Part shown: positions 51,448 to 59,316 of the stretch, piece after piece
Layout of the letters: each line of letters starts with the position of its first letter
How positions within the stretch are numbered: the first letter of the stretch is position 1
Assembly: GCF_000621585.1 (NCBI RefSeq)
Contig: NZ_JHXY01000011.1
Location: 1-64,000, forward strand
Source: [Eubacterium] cellulosolvens LD2006
Lineage (GTDB): Bacteria > Bacillota > Clostridia > Lachnospirales > Lachnospiraceae
Length of the DNA: 64,000 bases
Reading direction: 5' to 3'
Notes under the pieces: model-generated
What the model was told of the DNA's origin: nothing
The model's database searches: none
Seen by the model: only the letters and a program-made list of their open reading frames with translations
Program-made: the position numbers and the translations under genes

Positions 51448-51476
51448 AGTATAGTACGGAAATGGAAATGTGTCAA
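51448..51476 (-). promoter_or_regulatory. SigA promoter of the LysM gene
   Basis: Minus-strand TTGACA (51471-51476) and TATACT (51448-51453) are 17 bases apart. Transcription would start near 51441, right at the LexA boxes. Confidence 0.8.
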
Positions 51477-51485
51477 CAGAAAAAC

Positions 51486-51497
51486 GAAAATTTGTTC
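51486..51497. promoter_or_regulatory. third, imperfect LexA box
   Basis: GAAA-ATTT-GTTC has one mismatch in the core, but keeps the flanking C and G of the extended consensus. It lies about 12 bases upstream of the lexA -35 element. Confidence 0.5.
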
Positions 51498-51508
51498 GGA
51501 ATATGTGT

Positions 51509-51537
51509 TTGTTTTTTCATCTCTCCTGTGCTACAAT
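51509..51537 (+). promoter_or_regulatory. promoter of lexA
   Basis: TTGTTT and TACAAT are separated by 17 bases, about 60 bases before the lexA start. Confidence 0.65.
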
Positions 51538-51595
51538 GTTTGAAGAAAATGAGGATCAGATGTATTCTTTTTGTTATAAAGGGAGTTTATGTTAT

Positions 51596-52270
51596 ATGGC
51601 TGAAAAGGGAAGAATTAGTAAGAAACAGCAGGAAATACTGAATTATCTCAAGAAAGAAATTCTGCTCAGAGGTTTTCCTCCGTCGGTGCGCGAGATCTGT
51701 GAGGCGGTCAGCCTGAAGTCCACTTCTTCTGTTCACGCGCATCTGGAATCGCTGGAGAAGAACGGTTATATTCGCAAAGACGCGACGAAACCTCGTGCGA
51801 TCGAAATTCTGGATGATGATTTCCGTGAGGAGAGAATCCGCAGGCTCACGCCGGATGTCGTCACAGACAATTCGACTCCAAGTGAGTTCCAGCAGGTACC
51901 TGTGATCGGTAACGTTGCCGCCGGACAGCCGCTTCTGGCCGTGGAAGCTGTGGAATCCTACTTCCCGGTTCCTGTCAGCAAGCTTCCGAACGCGCAGACC
52001 TTTATGCTCCGTGTTCGCGGAGAAAGTATGATCAACGCCGGTATTCTTGACGGAGATCTCGTTCTTGTCAAACAGCAGGAAACAGCGTCCAACGGCGAAA
52101 TGGTAGTTGCTTTGATCGATGATTCCGCGACGGTGAAGACCTTCTATCGCGAGAAGGATCATATTCGTCTCCAGCCGGAGAATGACAATATGGATCCGAT
52201 CATCGTCACACCGGATCAGCAGTTCAAGATCCTCGGTCTTGTGATCGGCGTGATGAGGTTCTTCCTGTAA
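51596..52270 (+). CDS. lexA: LexA repressor
   Basis: Self-cleaving repressor of the SOS regulon. The 224 residues have a winged helix-turn-helix (about 1-65, P-P-S-V-R-E-I with S-T-S-S-V-H-A-H-L) and an S24 peptidase domain. The Ala-Gly cleavage site in N-V-A-A-G-Q-P is near 107, the nucleophile in G-E-S-M near 143 and the general-base lysine in A-T-V-K-T near 181. ATG at 51596 follows AAGGGAG by ten bases. The frame extends to 51470, overlapping the promoter, so the longer form is rejected. Confidence 0.96.
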   Translation: MAEKGRISKKQQEILNYLKKEILLRGFPPSVREICEAVSLKSTSSVHAHLESLEKNGYIRKDATKPRAIEILDDDFREERIRRLTPDVVTDNSTPSEFQQVPVIGNVAAGQPLLAVEAVESYFPVPVSKLPNAQTFMLRVRGESMINAGILDGDLVLVKQQETASNGEMVVALIDDSATVKTFYREKDHIRLQPENDNMDPIIVTPDQQFKILGLVIGVMRFFL

Positions 52271-52290
52271 TTCTTCTGTAATTCGGTAAT

Positions 52291-52319
52291 TAAGTTTACA
52301 TAAAATAATTATGTAAACT
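52291..52319. repeat. perfect 12-bp inverted repeat after lexA
   Basis: AAGTTTACATAA and its exact complement surround AATAA. No T tract follows on either strand. It may be a protein-binding dyad or an upstream mRNA-stabilising hairpin. Confidence 0.65.
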
Positions 52320-52368
52320 TATGCGGAAATATGTGCTATTCTATGATACATGAAAATGGATTAGAATG

Positions 52369-52398
52369 AAAAGACCGCGGCAATGCCGCGGTCTTTTT
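52369..52398. terminator. bidirectional terminator between lexA and rsfS
   Basis: AAAAGACCGCGG pairs with CCGCGGTCTTTTT, so it has a T tract on both strands. It fits the convergent genes. Confidence 0.9.
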
Positions 52399-52490
52399 CT
52401 ATACAAATTCAAAATGGTCAGAGTCTGATTAAATATATCTGTAACAAAGCGTGTATGACATGTTCCGTCTGTTCCGTTCGGTACTATATT

Positions 52491-52844
52491 TTACTTAAGA
52501 TTCTCTTTCTCCACGAGCTTTCCGTCTCTCCAGATTCTCTCGATGTCATAGAACAGGCGGTTCTCCTCATCGAAGAGGTGAACGATGATGTCGCCGAAGT
52601 CCATGAGAATCCAGTTTGCGTTCTGGTATCCCTCCGTGTTTTTGACTTCGCATCCTGCTCTTCCGAGCGCTTCATCGACGGAATCTGCCATAGCCTGTAC
52701 CTGGTTTCTGTTGGAACCGCTTGCGATGATGAAGTAATCGGCGATGGTGGAAATATCGGAAATATCAAGGATTTTTACATCCAGAGCTTTTTTGTCTTCC
52801 AGTGCTGCGACAGCAAGTGCTGCCATTTCTTTTGCTTCAGGCAT
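52491..52844 (-). CDS. rsfS: ribosome silencing factor RsfS
   Basis: Binds ribosomal protein uL14 and blocks subunit joining under starvation. The 117 residues contain the D-I-S-D-I-S-T-I-A-D-Y-F-I-I-A-S-G core near 27-43 and the conserved W-I-L-M-D-F-G-D-I-I-V-H-L-F near 78-91. It is the last gene of the obg-yhbY-nadD-yqeK-rsfS minus-strand run. Confidence 0.95.
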   Translation of the reverse strand: MPEAKEMAALAVAALEDKKALDVKILDISDISTIADYFIIASGSNRNQVQAMADSVDEALGRAGCEVKNTEGYQNANWILMDFGDIIVHLFDEENRLFYDIERIWRDGKLVEKENLK

Positions 52845-52886
52845 AGTTTCCTCTCCTTTTTGGGTTCGTTGTTATATGTAAGAATA

Positions 52887-53489
52887 TCAGATGGCAGTTT
52901 CTCTTCCGCGGATCAGCTTTTTGTAATAGGAATAGGCGCTGAGTGTCGTGTGATCCATGGATTTCGGATTCTCGCTGAGATAGTCCACCGTGTCCCGAAG
53001 GATCTGGTACATGCACTGATCAATGTCCGAAAAAGCCAGTTTCCGGATCTCGGCGAGGTTCGGCTGTTTCTCACGGTTCGGTTCGATGTAGTCCGAGACA
53101 AAGACGATCTTCTCGAGAAGCGTCATGGCCGGGCGTCCGGTTGTGTGCCAGGTGATGGCATCCAGAATGGCCTGATCGTCACAGCCGTACTCTTTTTTTG
53201 CCAGATAGGCACCGAGCTTTGCGTGAAGAAGCACCGGGTGTTCAATCTCAAATTCAGAGACCTCTATCTTTTTCTTTTTGCAGATTTCGATTTTCTCGCT
53301 GTTTGGAATGCACTTGGCGCAGTCGTGGAGCAACCCGCCCATACGTGCCTGATTGAGGTCGGCGCCGTGTACCATGGCGAGCGCGCACGCAGTGTAGGTT
53401 ACGCCCATCGTGTGGCGATAGCGGTTCTCTGTCAGTTCTTTCTTAAGCTTCTCTTCAATTTCAGCCCAGATCGATTTTGTCTTTCCCAT
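52887..53489 (-). CDS. yqeK: symmetrical Ap4A hydrolase YqeK (HD domain)
   Basis: HD-domain phosphohydrolase that splits Ap4A into two ADP. The 200 residues show H-T-M-G-V near 26, the H-D in G-L-L-H-D-C-A-K near 53, and downstream metal histidines in H-A-K-L-G-A and W-H-T-T-G. ATG at 53489 has AAGGAG close upstream; the 16-residue longer frame lacks support. Position between nadD and rsfS is the classic Firmicutes arrangement. Confidence 0.94.
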   Translation of the reverse strand: MGKTKSIWAEIEEKLKKELTENRYRHTMGVTYTACALAMVHGADLNQARMGGLLHDCAKCIPNSEKIEICKKKKIEVSEFEIEHPVLLHAKLGAYLAKKEYGCDDQAILDAITWHTTGRPAMTLLEKIVFVSDYIEPNREKQPNLAEIRKLAFSDIDQCMYQILRDTVDYLSENPKSMDHTTLSAYSYYKKLIRGRETAI

Positions 53490-53594
53490 ATGCTGCTCCT
53501 TTATTCTCATTACATCGTTCTTTAATAAGCGGACCAAATCGCACTCACCGGCAAGTGTTCGGTGGATTTGCCCGGGGTTGATGCGAACGATGTA

Positions 53595-54212
53595 CTAGAC
53601 ACGATAAAGTGATTTTTCCTGTATGTAAGTCAGGACGGAGTCCGGGATGTAATATCTGACGGATGCTCCGGTTCCTACAAGTTCACGGAGATGCTGAGAA
53701 GAAATGTCGAGATTCGGTGTATCGAGCCGGAGGAAATCTCCGTGATACTGCTCGCGCCGTCTCATAAGCAGAGATTCGAAGTCTCCGCTGCTCATCTGAT
53801 TTCTTGTTGCGACGACCAGATGAGCGGCCTGTGCGACACGCTCCGGCTTCATCCAGGTGTCGAAATCCACGAGGGAATCGGCTCCCATGATGAAATAGAA
53901 CTCGCAGTCCGGATGCTTTTCATTCAGCTCCTCCAGAAGGAGATAGGTGTAACTGTAGCCCTCTTCCTTCATATCGAGCAGCGATAGGTCGAAGTGGGGA
54001 TTTCCCCCGATCGCCCGTCGGATCATCTCGACGCGATCCTCATCACTCGCGCGTCCCGTTCGGTTACGCTTGTGCGGGGGATTGCCGGCCGGCATATAGA
54101 GTACCTGATCCAGCTGAAGCTGCCGGAAGGCTTCTTCGCCGAGGATCAGATGACCGATATGAATCGGGTCAAAGGTTCCGCCCATGATGCCAATCTTTCT
54201 TCTCTGTGTCAT
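53595..54212 (-). CDS. nadD: nicotinate-nucleotide adenylyltransferase
   Basis: Adenylates nicotinate mononucleotide in NAD synthesis. The 205 residues begin with G-G-T-F-D-P-I-H-I-G-H-L (residues 11-22), the nucleotidyltransferase phosphate loop, and P-P-H-K near 45. The second conserved segment reads I-S-S-Q-H-L-R, where I-S-S-T-x-I-R is usual. It starts five bases downstream of yhbY. Confidence 0.95.
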   Translation of the reverse strand: MTQRRKIGIMGGTFDPIHIGHLILGEEAFRQLQLDQVLYMPAGNPPHKRNRTGRASDEDRVEMIRRAIGGNPHFDLSLLDMKEEGYSYTYLLLEELNEKHPDCEFYFIMGADSLVDFDTWMKPERVAQAAHLVVATRNQMSSGDFESLLMRRREQYHGDFLRLDTPNLDISSQHLRELVGTGASVRYYIPDSVLTYIQEKSLYRV

Positions 54213-54217
54213 GCTTC

Positions 54218-54511
54218 TTATTTCGGGAGTACGATTTTGCGGTCGTCGCCCTGTCCTTCTTTGTAAAGTACGATTTTCTTTCCGATGATCTGAACAACCT
54301 GTGATTTGGTGCGTTCTGCGAGCATCTGAGCCATTTCTTTCGGATCATCCATGCAGTTCTGCAGAATGCCGATTTTGATCAGTTCGCGGGCGATCAGAGC
54401 CTCACGCACGTTCTCAGTGAGTTCCGGTGTCACGCCGCTCTTTCCGATGTGCAGAATCGCGTTTTCTTTCATTGCAAGGCTTTTCAGGTAAGCTCTCTGT
54501 TTGCTTGTCAT
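54218..54511 (-). CDS. yhbY: YhbY-family RNA-binding protein
   Basis: CRM-domain RNA-binding protein associated with the pre-50S subunit. The 97 residues begin M-T-S-K-Q-R-A-Y-L-K and contain H-I-G-K-S-G-V-T near 22. GGAGAAAG precedes the ATG at 54511; the extra 15 residues of the open frame are not conserved. A foldable leader at 54553-54603 lies upstream. Confidence 0.93.
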   Translation of the reverse strand: MTSKQRAYLKSLAMKENAILHIGKSGVTPELTENVREALIARELIKIGILQNCMDDPKEMAQMLAERTKSQVVQIIGKKIVLYKEGQGDDRKIVLPK

Positions 54512-54552
54512 ATATTTCTTTCTCCGGTTTCCAGGCCCTTGAGGCCTTTTTG

Positions 54553-54603
54553 ACACGGGGAAAAATCATGGCCGACGGAACGGACATAACTTCCCCGTAC
54601 GTG
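54553..54603 (-). promoter_or_regulatory. leader hairpin between obg and yhbY
   Basis: ACACGGGGAA pairs with TTCCCCGTACGTGT with an inner GCCGACGGAACGGAC hairpin. It could be a weak terminator or processing site inside the operon; its orientation is uncertain. Confidence 0.3.
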
Positions 54604-54625
54604 TTTTATGTCGGTTAACTGCTGC

Positions 54626-55924
54626 TTATTTATAATATTCAAAATGGAGGCCGTACATGCGGACGGTGTCTCCGTCTTTGATACCGGCTTCCTCCAGATC
54701 ATTGAGAATGCCGCTGTCCTTCAGGAATTTCTGGAAGAACTGGAAGCCCTTCTCGGAATCCAGATTGGTGTAACCGAGCATCTTGTCGATCTTCGGTCCC
54801 TCTACGATGAAGGTATGAGGATCATCCGGATCGATCTCAACGGTGTAAGGAAGGTTCTCCTCAACCAGCATCTCTTCCGGATCGAACTCAGGAACGAAGA
54901 TCTGTTCGTCTTTCGGGATCTCGTCCAGACGGTTCTGCACGTAGTACAGCAGCTCTTTGAGTCCCTTGCCGGTTGCGGCGGAAATCGGGAATACCCGGTA
55001 GCCCTTGGGCTCGAACTCTTTTCGGATTTTCTCGACCGGATCCTCCTCGCCCTCTTCCGTGAAGATGAGATCGGTCTTATTTGCCGCAATGACCTGCGGC
55101 AGGTTTGCCAGTCTCTCGCTGTAACGGGAGAGCTCGTTGTTGATCTTGTAGATGTCCTCGATCGGATCTCGTCCCTCGGATCCGGCCGCGTCTACTTCGT
55201 GAATGAGCATCCGGCATCTCTCGATGTGTCGGAGGAACTCGTCACCGAGACCGGCTCCCTCGGAGGCTCCTTCGATCAGTCCCGGGATATCCGCGATGAC
55301 AAAGCCGTTGCATCCCTCCACATCGACAACGCCGAGGTTCGGCACAAGTGTCGTAAAATGGTAGGCTGCGATCTTCGGCTGCGCGTTACTTACTCTGGAC
55401 AGGAAGGTCGATTTTCCTACGCTCGGGAAGCCGACCAGACCGACGTCCGCGATGAGCTTGAGTTCCAGTCTTACTTCGAGTTCGCGGGAAGGCTGTCCCG
55501 GCTGGGCGAATTTCGGCACCTGCATGGTCGGTGTGGCGAAATTCATATTTCCTTTTCCTCCGCGTCCGCCCTTCAGGATGACCTGTCGTTTGTTATCGCC
55601 GGACATATCGGCGATGACTTTTCCGGAGGCGGCGTCCATGATGACGGTGCCCTCCGGAACTTTCAGGATGATGTCCTGGCCGTCCTTGCCGTGGCAGCGT
55701 TTCTTTCCGCCCTCCTGACCGTCGCCGGCCTTGAATTTATATTTGTGACGGAAAGCCGCAAGTGTATTGAGACCCTCGTCGACTTCGAACACAATGCTTC
55801 CGCCATTGCCGCCGTCTCCGCCATCCGGACCGCCGGCCGCAACATATTTCTCACGGCGGAAGCTCACGTGTCCGTCTCCGCCTTTTCCAGAAACAATAGC
55901 GATTTTTGCACGATCTGCAAACAT
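54626..55924 (-). CDS. obg: GTPase Obg (CgtA)
   Basis: Essential GTPase of 50S assembly and stringent or developmental control. The 432 residues have the glycine-rich Obg fold (1-158, G-G-P-D-G-G-D-G-G-N-G-G), a G domain with G-F-P-S-V-G-K-S-T near 165 and N-K-T-D near 283, and the C-terminal OCT domain (about 350-425). ATG at 55924 follows AGAGGTG; the open frame above it is not part of the family. Located beside rpmA as usual, but separated by a terminator. Confidence 0.96.
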   Translation of the reverse strand: MFADRAKIAIVSGKGGDGHVSFRREKYVAAGGPDGGDGGNGGSIVFEVDEGLNTLAAFRHKYKFKAGDGQEGGKKRCHGKDGQDIILKVPEGTVIMDAASGKVIADMSGDNKRQVILKGGRGGKGNMNFATPTMQVPKFAQPGQPSRELEVRLELKLIADVGLVGFPSVGKSTFLSRVSNAQPKIAAYHFTTLVPNLGVVDVEGCNGFVIADIPGLIEGASEGAGLGDEFLRHIERCRMLIHEVDAAGSEGRDPIEDIYKINNELSRYSERLANLPQVIAANKTDLIFTEEGEEDPVEKIRKEFEPKGYRVFPISAATGKGLKELLYYVQNRLDEIPKDEQIFVPEFDPEEMLVEENLPYTVEIDPDDPHTFIVEGPKIDKMLGYTNLDSEKGFQFFQKFLKDSGILNDLEEAGIKDGDTVRMYGLHFEYYK

Positions 55925-56229
55925 GATTTTTTCACCTCTGTAATGGTACAAACTGTCAGTTTCCAGTGGGATGCCGCTCTCTCCGCTCACCTCTGCATGC
56001 CCTTGCCGCGCCCGGCCGGATGCAGAAATAAGTCAAAGGTAAACCCTCTTCATGAAGAAAGCAACTTATATAGCGGACGCAAAGATGTGCGGTCTGCGGA
56101 TGAGTGATCGAAGTTCGATTCCGCCCGCGGATGTTGTTCCGTCTGTTATATAAATTGCCTTCAGTTATTTGACCTTCTATTCCAAAAGAGGAGCCATCAC
56201 CTCGTGACAGCCCCTCTAATGTTCATAAA
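55925..56229. other. spacer between rpmA and obg
   Basis: Contains the rpmA terminator. A TATATAA sequence on the minus strand near 56070 could be the obg -10 element. No gene seen. Confidence 0.4.
56184..56217 (-). terminator. terminator after rpmA
   Basis: On the minus strand AGAGGGGCTGTCAC pairs with GTGATGGCTCCTCT, followed by TTTT. Confidence 0.8.
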
Positions 56230-56523
56230 TTATTCAGCTGCTTCAGCCTGCGGAATTACAGAACAAATCTTTCTGTCTCTTCCTTTTCTCGAAAATCTGA
56301 CAACACCGTCAACAAGTGCGAAAAGTGTGTCATCTTTTCCGAGACCTACATTCAGACCTGGATGAATATGAGTTCCACGCTGTCTGTAAAGGATGTTTCC
56401 GGCTTTAACGAACTGTCCGTCTGCTCTCTTGGCACCAAGTCTCTTGGACTCAGAATCACGGCCGTTCTTTGTGGAACCTACTCCCTTTTTATGAGCGAAG
56501 AACTGAAGATTTAACTTCATCAT
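56230..56523 (-). CDS. rpmA: 50S ribosomal protein bL27 (Prp-processed precursor)
   Basis: The N-terminus of bL27 reaches the peptidyl-transferase centre. The 97-residue precursor begins [14 protein letters not shown]. The nine or ten residues before A-H-K-K-G form the Firmicutes extension removed by the protease Prp after F-F. The conserved S-T-K-N-G-R-D-S and G-x-x-I-x-R-Q-R-G-T segments follow. ATG at 56520 is an equally possible start. prp lies immediately upstream. Confidence 0.95.
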   Translation of the reverse strand: MMKLNLQFFAHKKGVGSTKNGRDSESKRLGAKRADGQFVKAGNILYRQRGTHIHPGLNVGLGKDDTLFALVDGVVRFSRKGRDRKICSVIPQAEAAE

Positions 56524-56526
56524 TTC

Positions 56527-56859
56527 TTACACCTCCATGAAATTAACATCGACGAAATCCTTATAGGCGTCTTCTTCCTGCATATCGGAAAGAGTCTGCG
56601 CAAGTGACTTCAGCAGAAGTTCCGCGTCATGACTGATTTCTCCCTTGAGAGAAAAATGAATCACGGCGTTCTCTTCATCGGCAGAACTGTCTGCATCCTG
56701 CGATGTGAATCGCTCGACCGAATTGATCGTGTGAATCACAAGAGCCGATACAGCGGCACAGACGATATCCTCGCCCGCCTCGGCATAGCCGGCATGATCT
56801 GCTGCTTCGAAGCCTGTCAGTTGTCCGTTCCGATTCTGATAAAAAGTAACCCTAGTCAT
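56527..56859 (-). CDS. prp: ribosomal-processing cysteine protease Prp
   Basis: Cleaves the N-terminal extension of bL27, an essential step in Firmicutes that have it. The 110 residues hold the catalytic pair H22 and C34 in D-H-A-G-Y-A-E-A-G-E-D-I-V-C. The gene sits between rplU and rpmA, three bases from rpmA. The matching cleavage site in the downstream rpmA confirms the pair. Confidence 0.95.
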   Translation of the reverse strand: MTRVTFYQNRNGQLTGFEAADHAGYAEAGEDIVCAAVSALVIHTINSVERFTSQDADSSADEENAVIHFSLKGEISHDAELLLKSLAQTLSDMQEEDAYKDFVDVNFMEV

Positions 56860-56884
56860 TTCGATTTGACTTCAGACATTATAC

Positions 56885-57193
56885 TTAAGCGTTGATCTTG
56901 TTGATCTGTACTTTTGTATACTCCTGTCTATGGCCGTTTTTCTTGTGATAGCCAGTCTTTCTCTTGTACTTGTAAACGATAACTTTCTTAGCTTTTCCGT
57001 TAGCAAGAACAGTAGCCTCAACAGAAGCTTTTGCTGCGTCGTCGCCAACTTTGATCGCTGCGTCATCGCGTACTGCAAGTACCTGATCGAAAGTTACTTT
57101 GTCGCCGGCCTCAGCTCCGAGTTTCTCAACACGGATAACATCACCCTCGGCTACTTTGTACTGTTTACCACCAGTTGCAATAATAGCGTACAT
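56885..57193 (-). CDS. rplU: 50S ribosomal protein bL21
   Basis: Ribosomal protein of the large subunit, 102 residues, starting [12 protein letters not shown]. The C-terminal [20 protein letters not shown] family motif is intact. ATG at 57193 has GGAGGTG six bases upstream; the three-residue longer start lacks one. It is the first gene of rplU-prp-rpmA. Confidence 0.96.
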   Translation of the reverse strand: MYAIIATGGKQYKVAEGDVIRVEKLGAEAGDKVTFDQVLAVRDDAAIKVGDDAAKASVEATVLANGKAKKVIVYKYKRKTGYHKKNGHRQEYTKVQINKINA

Positions 57194-57280
57194 ATAGGAC
57201 ACCTCCTACTTTCTTAAAACTCGCCAGATTCGGTGACCGTTTACACGGTACTTAGACCCCTCTGCGCGGCATACTTCCAT
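57194..57280 (-). promoter_or_regulatory. candidate L21 leader RNA
   Basis: The 87-base leader of rplU contains an ACCGTGTAAACGGT hairpin and a segment (CTGGCGAGTTTTAAG) before the ribosome site. Position and size suit the Firmicutes L21 leader, but a covariance search is needed to confirm it. Confidence 0.4.
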
Positions 57281-57309
57281 ATTATTACATGGATAGAAAA
57301 GATTGTCAA
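57281..57309 (-). promoter_or_regulatory. promoter of rplU-prp-rpmA
   Basis: Minus-strand TTGACA (57304-57309) and AATAAT (57281-57286) are 17 bases apart. Confidence 0.65.
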
Positions 57310-57378
57310 CGAAAAATATGATTTAGGACTCAAAAAAGAATGTCGCTTGGGTGACAGAGAGCTTTTCGGAATTTTCTA

Positions 57379-58257
57379 TCACAAAACGATCTTGTGGCTG
57401 ACCGTAACCGCAAGACTTCCCGGTCCGATGTGGCAGCCGACAACCAGGGACAGTGGATCACCGGTGATCTCATAGCCCGGGAATGCAGCTTTCAACTCCT
57501 CTTCCCACTCTTTGACATCTTCCGGTGCGTCTCCCTCGGAGTAGGCGTATCGGATGACTGCTTCGCCCTTATCGGTAAAGTCCTTGAAACGCCCCTCCAT
57601 ATCTTTGCGGATGGCGTCGATCATGGTCTTCTTTGCCTGTCTGGCACCGCGGCATTTGGCGAAGGCGTCGAGCTTCTCTCCCTGAATCTGAAGAACCGGC
57701 TTGATGTGGAGAACACTGCCGATCAGCGCTGCCGCCGGAGTGACACGGCCTCCTTTTTTCAGGAATTTCAACGTATCTACCATGATATAGATGCTGGAAT
57801 TGAATTTCTCCTCCTCCAGTTTTTCACGGATCTGTGCCGCGCTCCATCCGTTGTAGGAAAGATAGAGGGCGTCCTCGACGGACTGACGCATGGTGACGGA
57901 GATGCGCTGATTGTTGATGACTTCCACCCTTCCGTCATAATCCCCGGCGAGAAGTCGTGCCGTCTGATAGGAATTGGAAAGACCGCTGGAAAGCGGAATG
58001 TAAACAAGCTCGTCGTTCTCCTCAAGAACCCTGTCCCAGAGCTCAGTAACCTCTGCGGGCGCAGGCTGGGATGTGGAGACGCTGATCTCCGGATCCTCAA
58101 GCATCTCAAAGAATTCTTTCTGAGTGATATCGATGTCTTCGCGAACGAGTTTATCATTGATCAGGAAGGCCATCGGAAGGACATAGACGCCCAGTTCCTT
58201 TGCCTGATCCTGTGTGATACCGCAGTTACTGTCTGTGACTACAGCGACTTTTCTCAT
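57379..58257 (-). CDS. DegV-family fatty-acid-binding protein
   Basis: A 292-residue DegV/FakB-type protein that binds a fatty acid and usually presents it to the kinase FakA. The N-terminal V-V-T-D-S-N-C-G-I is the ligand-binding DegV motif. V-S-T-S-Q-P-A-P near 60 and I-P-L-S-S-G-L-S-N-S near 88 are also present. Strong family match, but the acyl preference is unknown and fakA is not in the window. Confidence 0.92.
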   Translation of the reverse strand: MRKVAVVTDSNCGITQDQAKELGVYVLPMAFLINDKLVREDIDITQKEFFEMLEDPEISVSTSQPAPAEVTELWDRVLEENDELVYIPLSSGLSNSYQTARLLAGDYDGRVEVINNQRISVTMRQSVEDALYLSYNGWSAAQIREKLEEEKFNSSIYIMVDTLKFLKKGGRVTPAAALIGSVLHIKPVLQIQGEKLDAFAKCRGARQAKKTMIDAIRKDMEGRFKDFTDKGEAVIRYAYSEGDAPEDVKEWEEELKAAFPGYEITGDPLSLVVGCHIGPGSLAVTVSHKIVL

Positions 58258-58294
58258 ACCGTGTAAAACCTCCTGAGGTTAGTGCTGGAAAAAA

Positions 58295-59287
58295 TTATCC
58301 GATGACTGCATCCGTGAAAATGAGCATCAGACCAACAAATAAAATAATAACGGTTGGCACAATGATTTGCAAGAGTGTCTTGCGTTCCTTACCGCGCACA
58401 ACAAAGCCCGGTTTGATCACAGACTCCGATCTTCGGATCAGCCAGCAGCCGGTGTAAATCAGGATCGGCACGGGTAGGCCGTAAAAAACAAGAGTGACGC
58501 CTACAGTGCCGGCAGAGATATGATAGTTCTTCAGAAGCTGCGCTGCGGTATTCACGGAAATTGCTTGCCTGGCCAAAAGACTTGCGCCGATCAGAAGGAA
58601 GTTATACAGGAAATGCAGCAGCATCGTGTAAAAAATATTGTCGGTCTCCAGCATGATCCAGGCCGCAATCACGCCCATCAGGATGGGCATCGACCAGCGC
58701 ACCGGCGAGATGTGAAAGACGCCGAACAGGATGCCGGTAAGTGCCATGATCAAAGGCCTCGAGCGGAAAGAATTTTTCAATCCGCGGAAGATCACGCCCC
58801 GGTGAAGGATCTCCTCGGTGACCGCCGGCGCCAGTGTAGTGCTGATCAGCATCAGAAGAACGGAACCGCCCGAGAGCATGCTTGTGCTGATGTCTTCCGA
58901 GGCCGAGATGGTCTGGTTCGGAAACAGCCAGAGCGTGACCATGGAGATGGCCTGGGCCGCAAGAAAGAAAGAAATCAGAAGAACGAAGATTCCTCCGATG
59001 CCGGCCCCCTTCGGTTTCCGGAACGGGAGAACCGAACGAATGCTGTTTTTCATCAGGACGATGAAAAGAAGGCTGGCGATCACGAAGAAAATCAGCTCAG
59101 ACGTCATATTGGCGAACTGCGGACTGGGTATCAGACCGTACACGAACCTGCCGGAAAACAGGAAGGCAAGCGTCGTCAGAACCGCGAAGATCAGGGACTG
59201 CCAGAACCGGATCGGCCCTCTTTTGAACCACTCCCGCTTCATATGACGCGGTTTTGAATTTGCAATACTGCTGTAAGGAATTTCCAT
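58295..59287 (-). CDS. CPBP-family intramembrane metalloprotease
   Basis: A 330-residue membrane protein with about eight helices. The CAAX/Abi motifs are complete: E-E-I-L-H-R near 160, F-G-V-F-H near 185 and H-F-L-Y-N near 225. Members process prenylated or other membrane proteins or serve in bacteriocin immunity; no substrate is indicated here. ATG at 59287 is used. A TTG nine bases upstream has better spacing from GGGGAG. It lies between RNase E/G and DegV genes. Confidence 0.87.
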   Translation of the reverse strand: MEIPYSSIANSKPRHMKREWFKRGPIRFWQSLIFAVLTTLAFLFSGRFVYGLIPSPQFANMTSELIFFVIASLLFIVLMKNSIRSVLPFRKPKGAGIGGIFVLLISFFLAAQAISMVTLWLFPNQTISASEDISTSMLSGGSVLLMLISTTLAPAVTEEILHRGVIFRGLKNSFRSRPLIMALTGILFGVFHISPVRWSMPILMGVIAAWIMLETDNIFYTMLLHFLYNFLLIGASLLARQAISVNTAAQLLKNYHISAGTVGVTLVFYGLPVPILIYTGCWLIRRSESVIKPGFVVRGKERKTLLQIIVPTVIILFVGLMLIFTDAVIG

Positions 59288-59316
59288 AGTACTCAATACT
59301 CTCCCCTGTAAATATG

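Noticed and set aside
54608-56107. 499-codon plus-strand frame opposite obg
   Set aside because: Obg is unmistakable on the minus strand; the plus frame is its complement.
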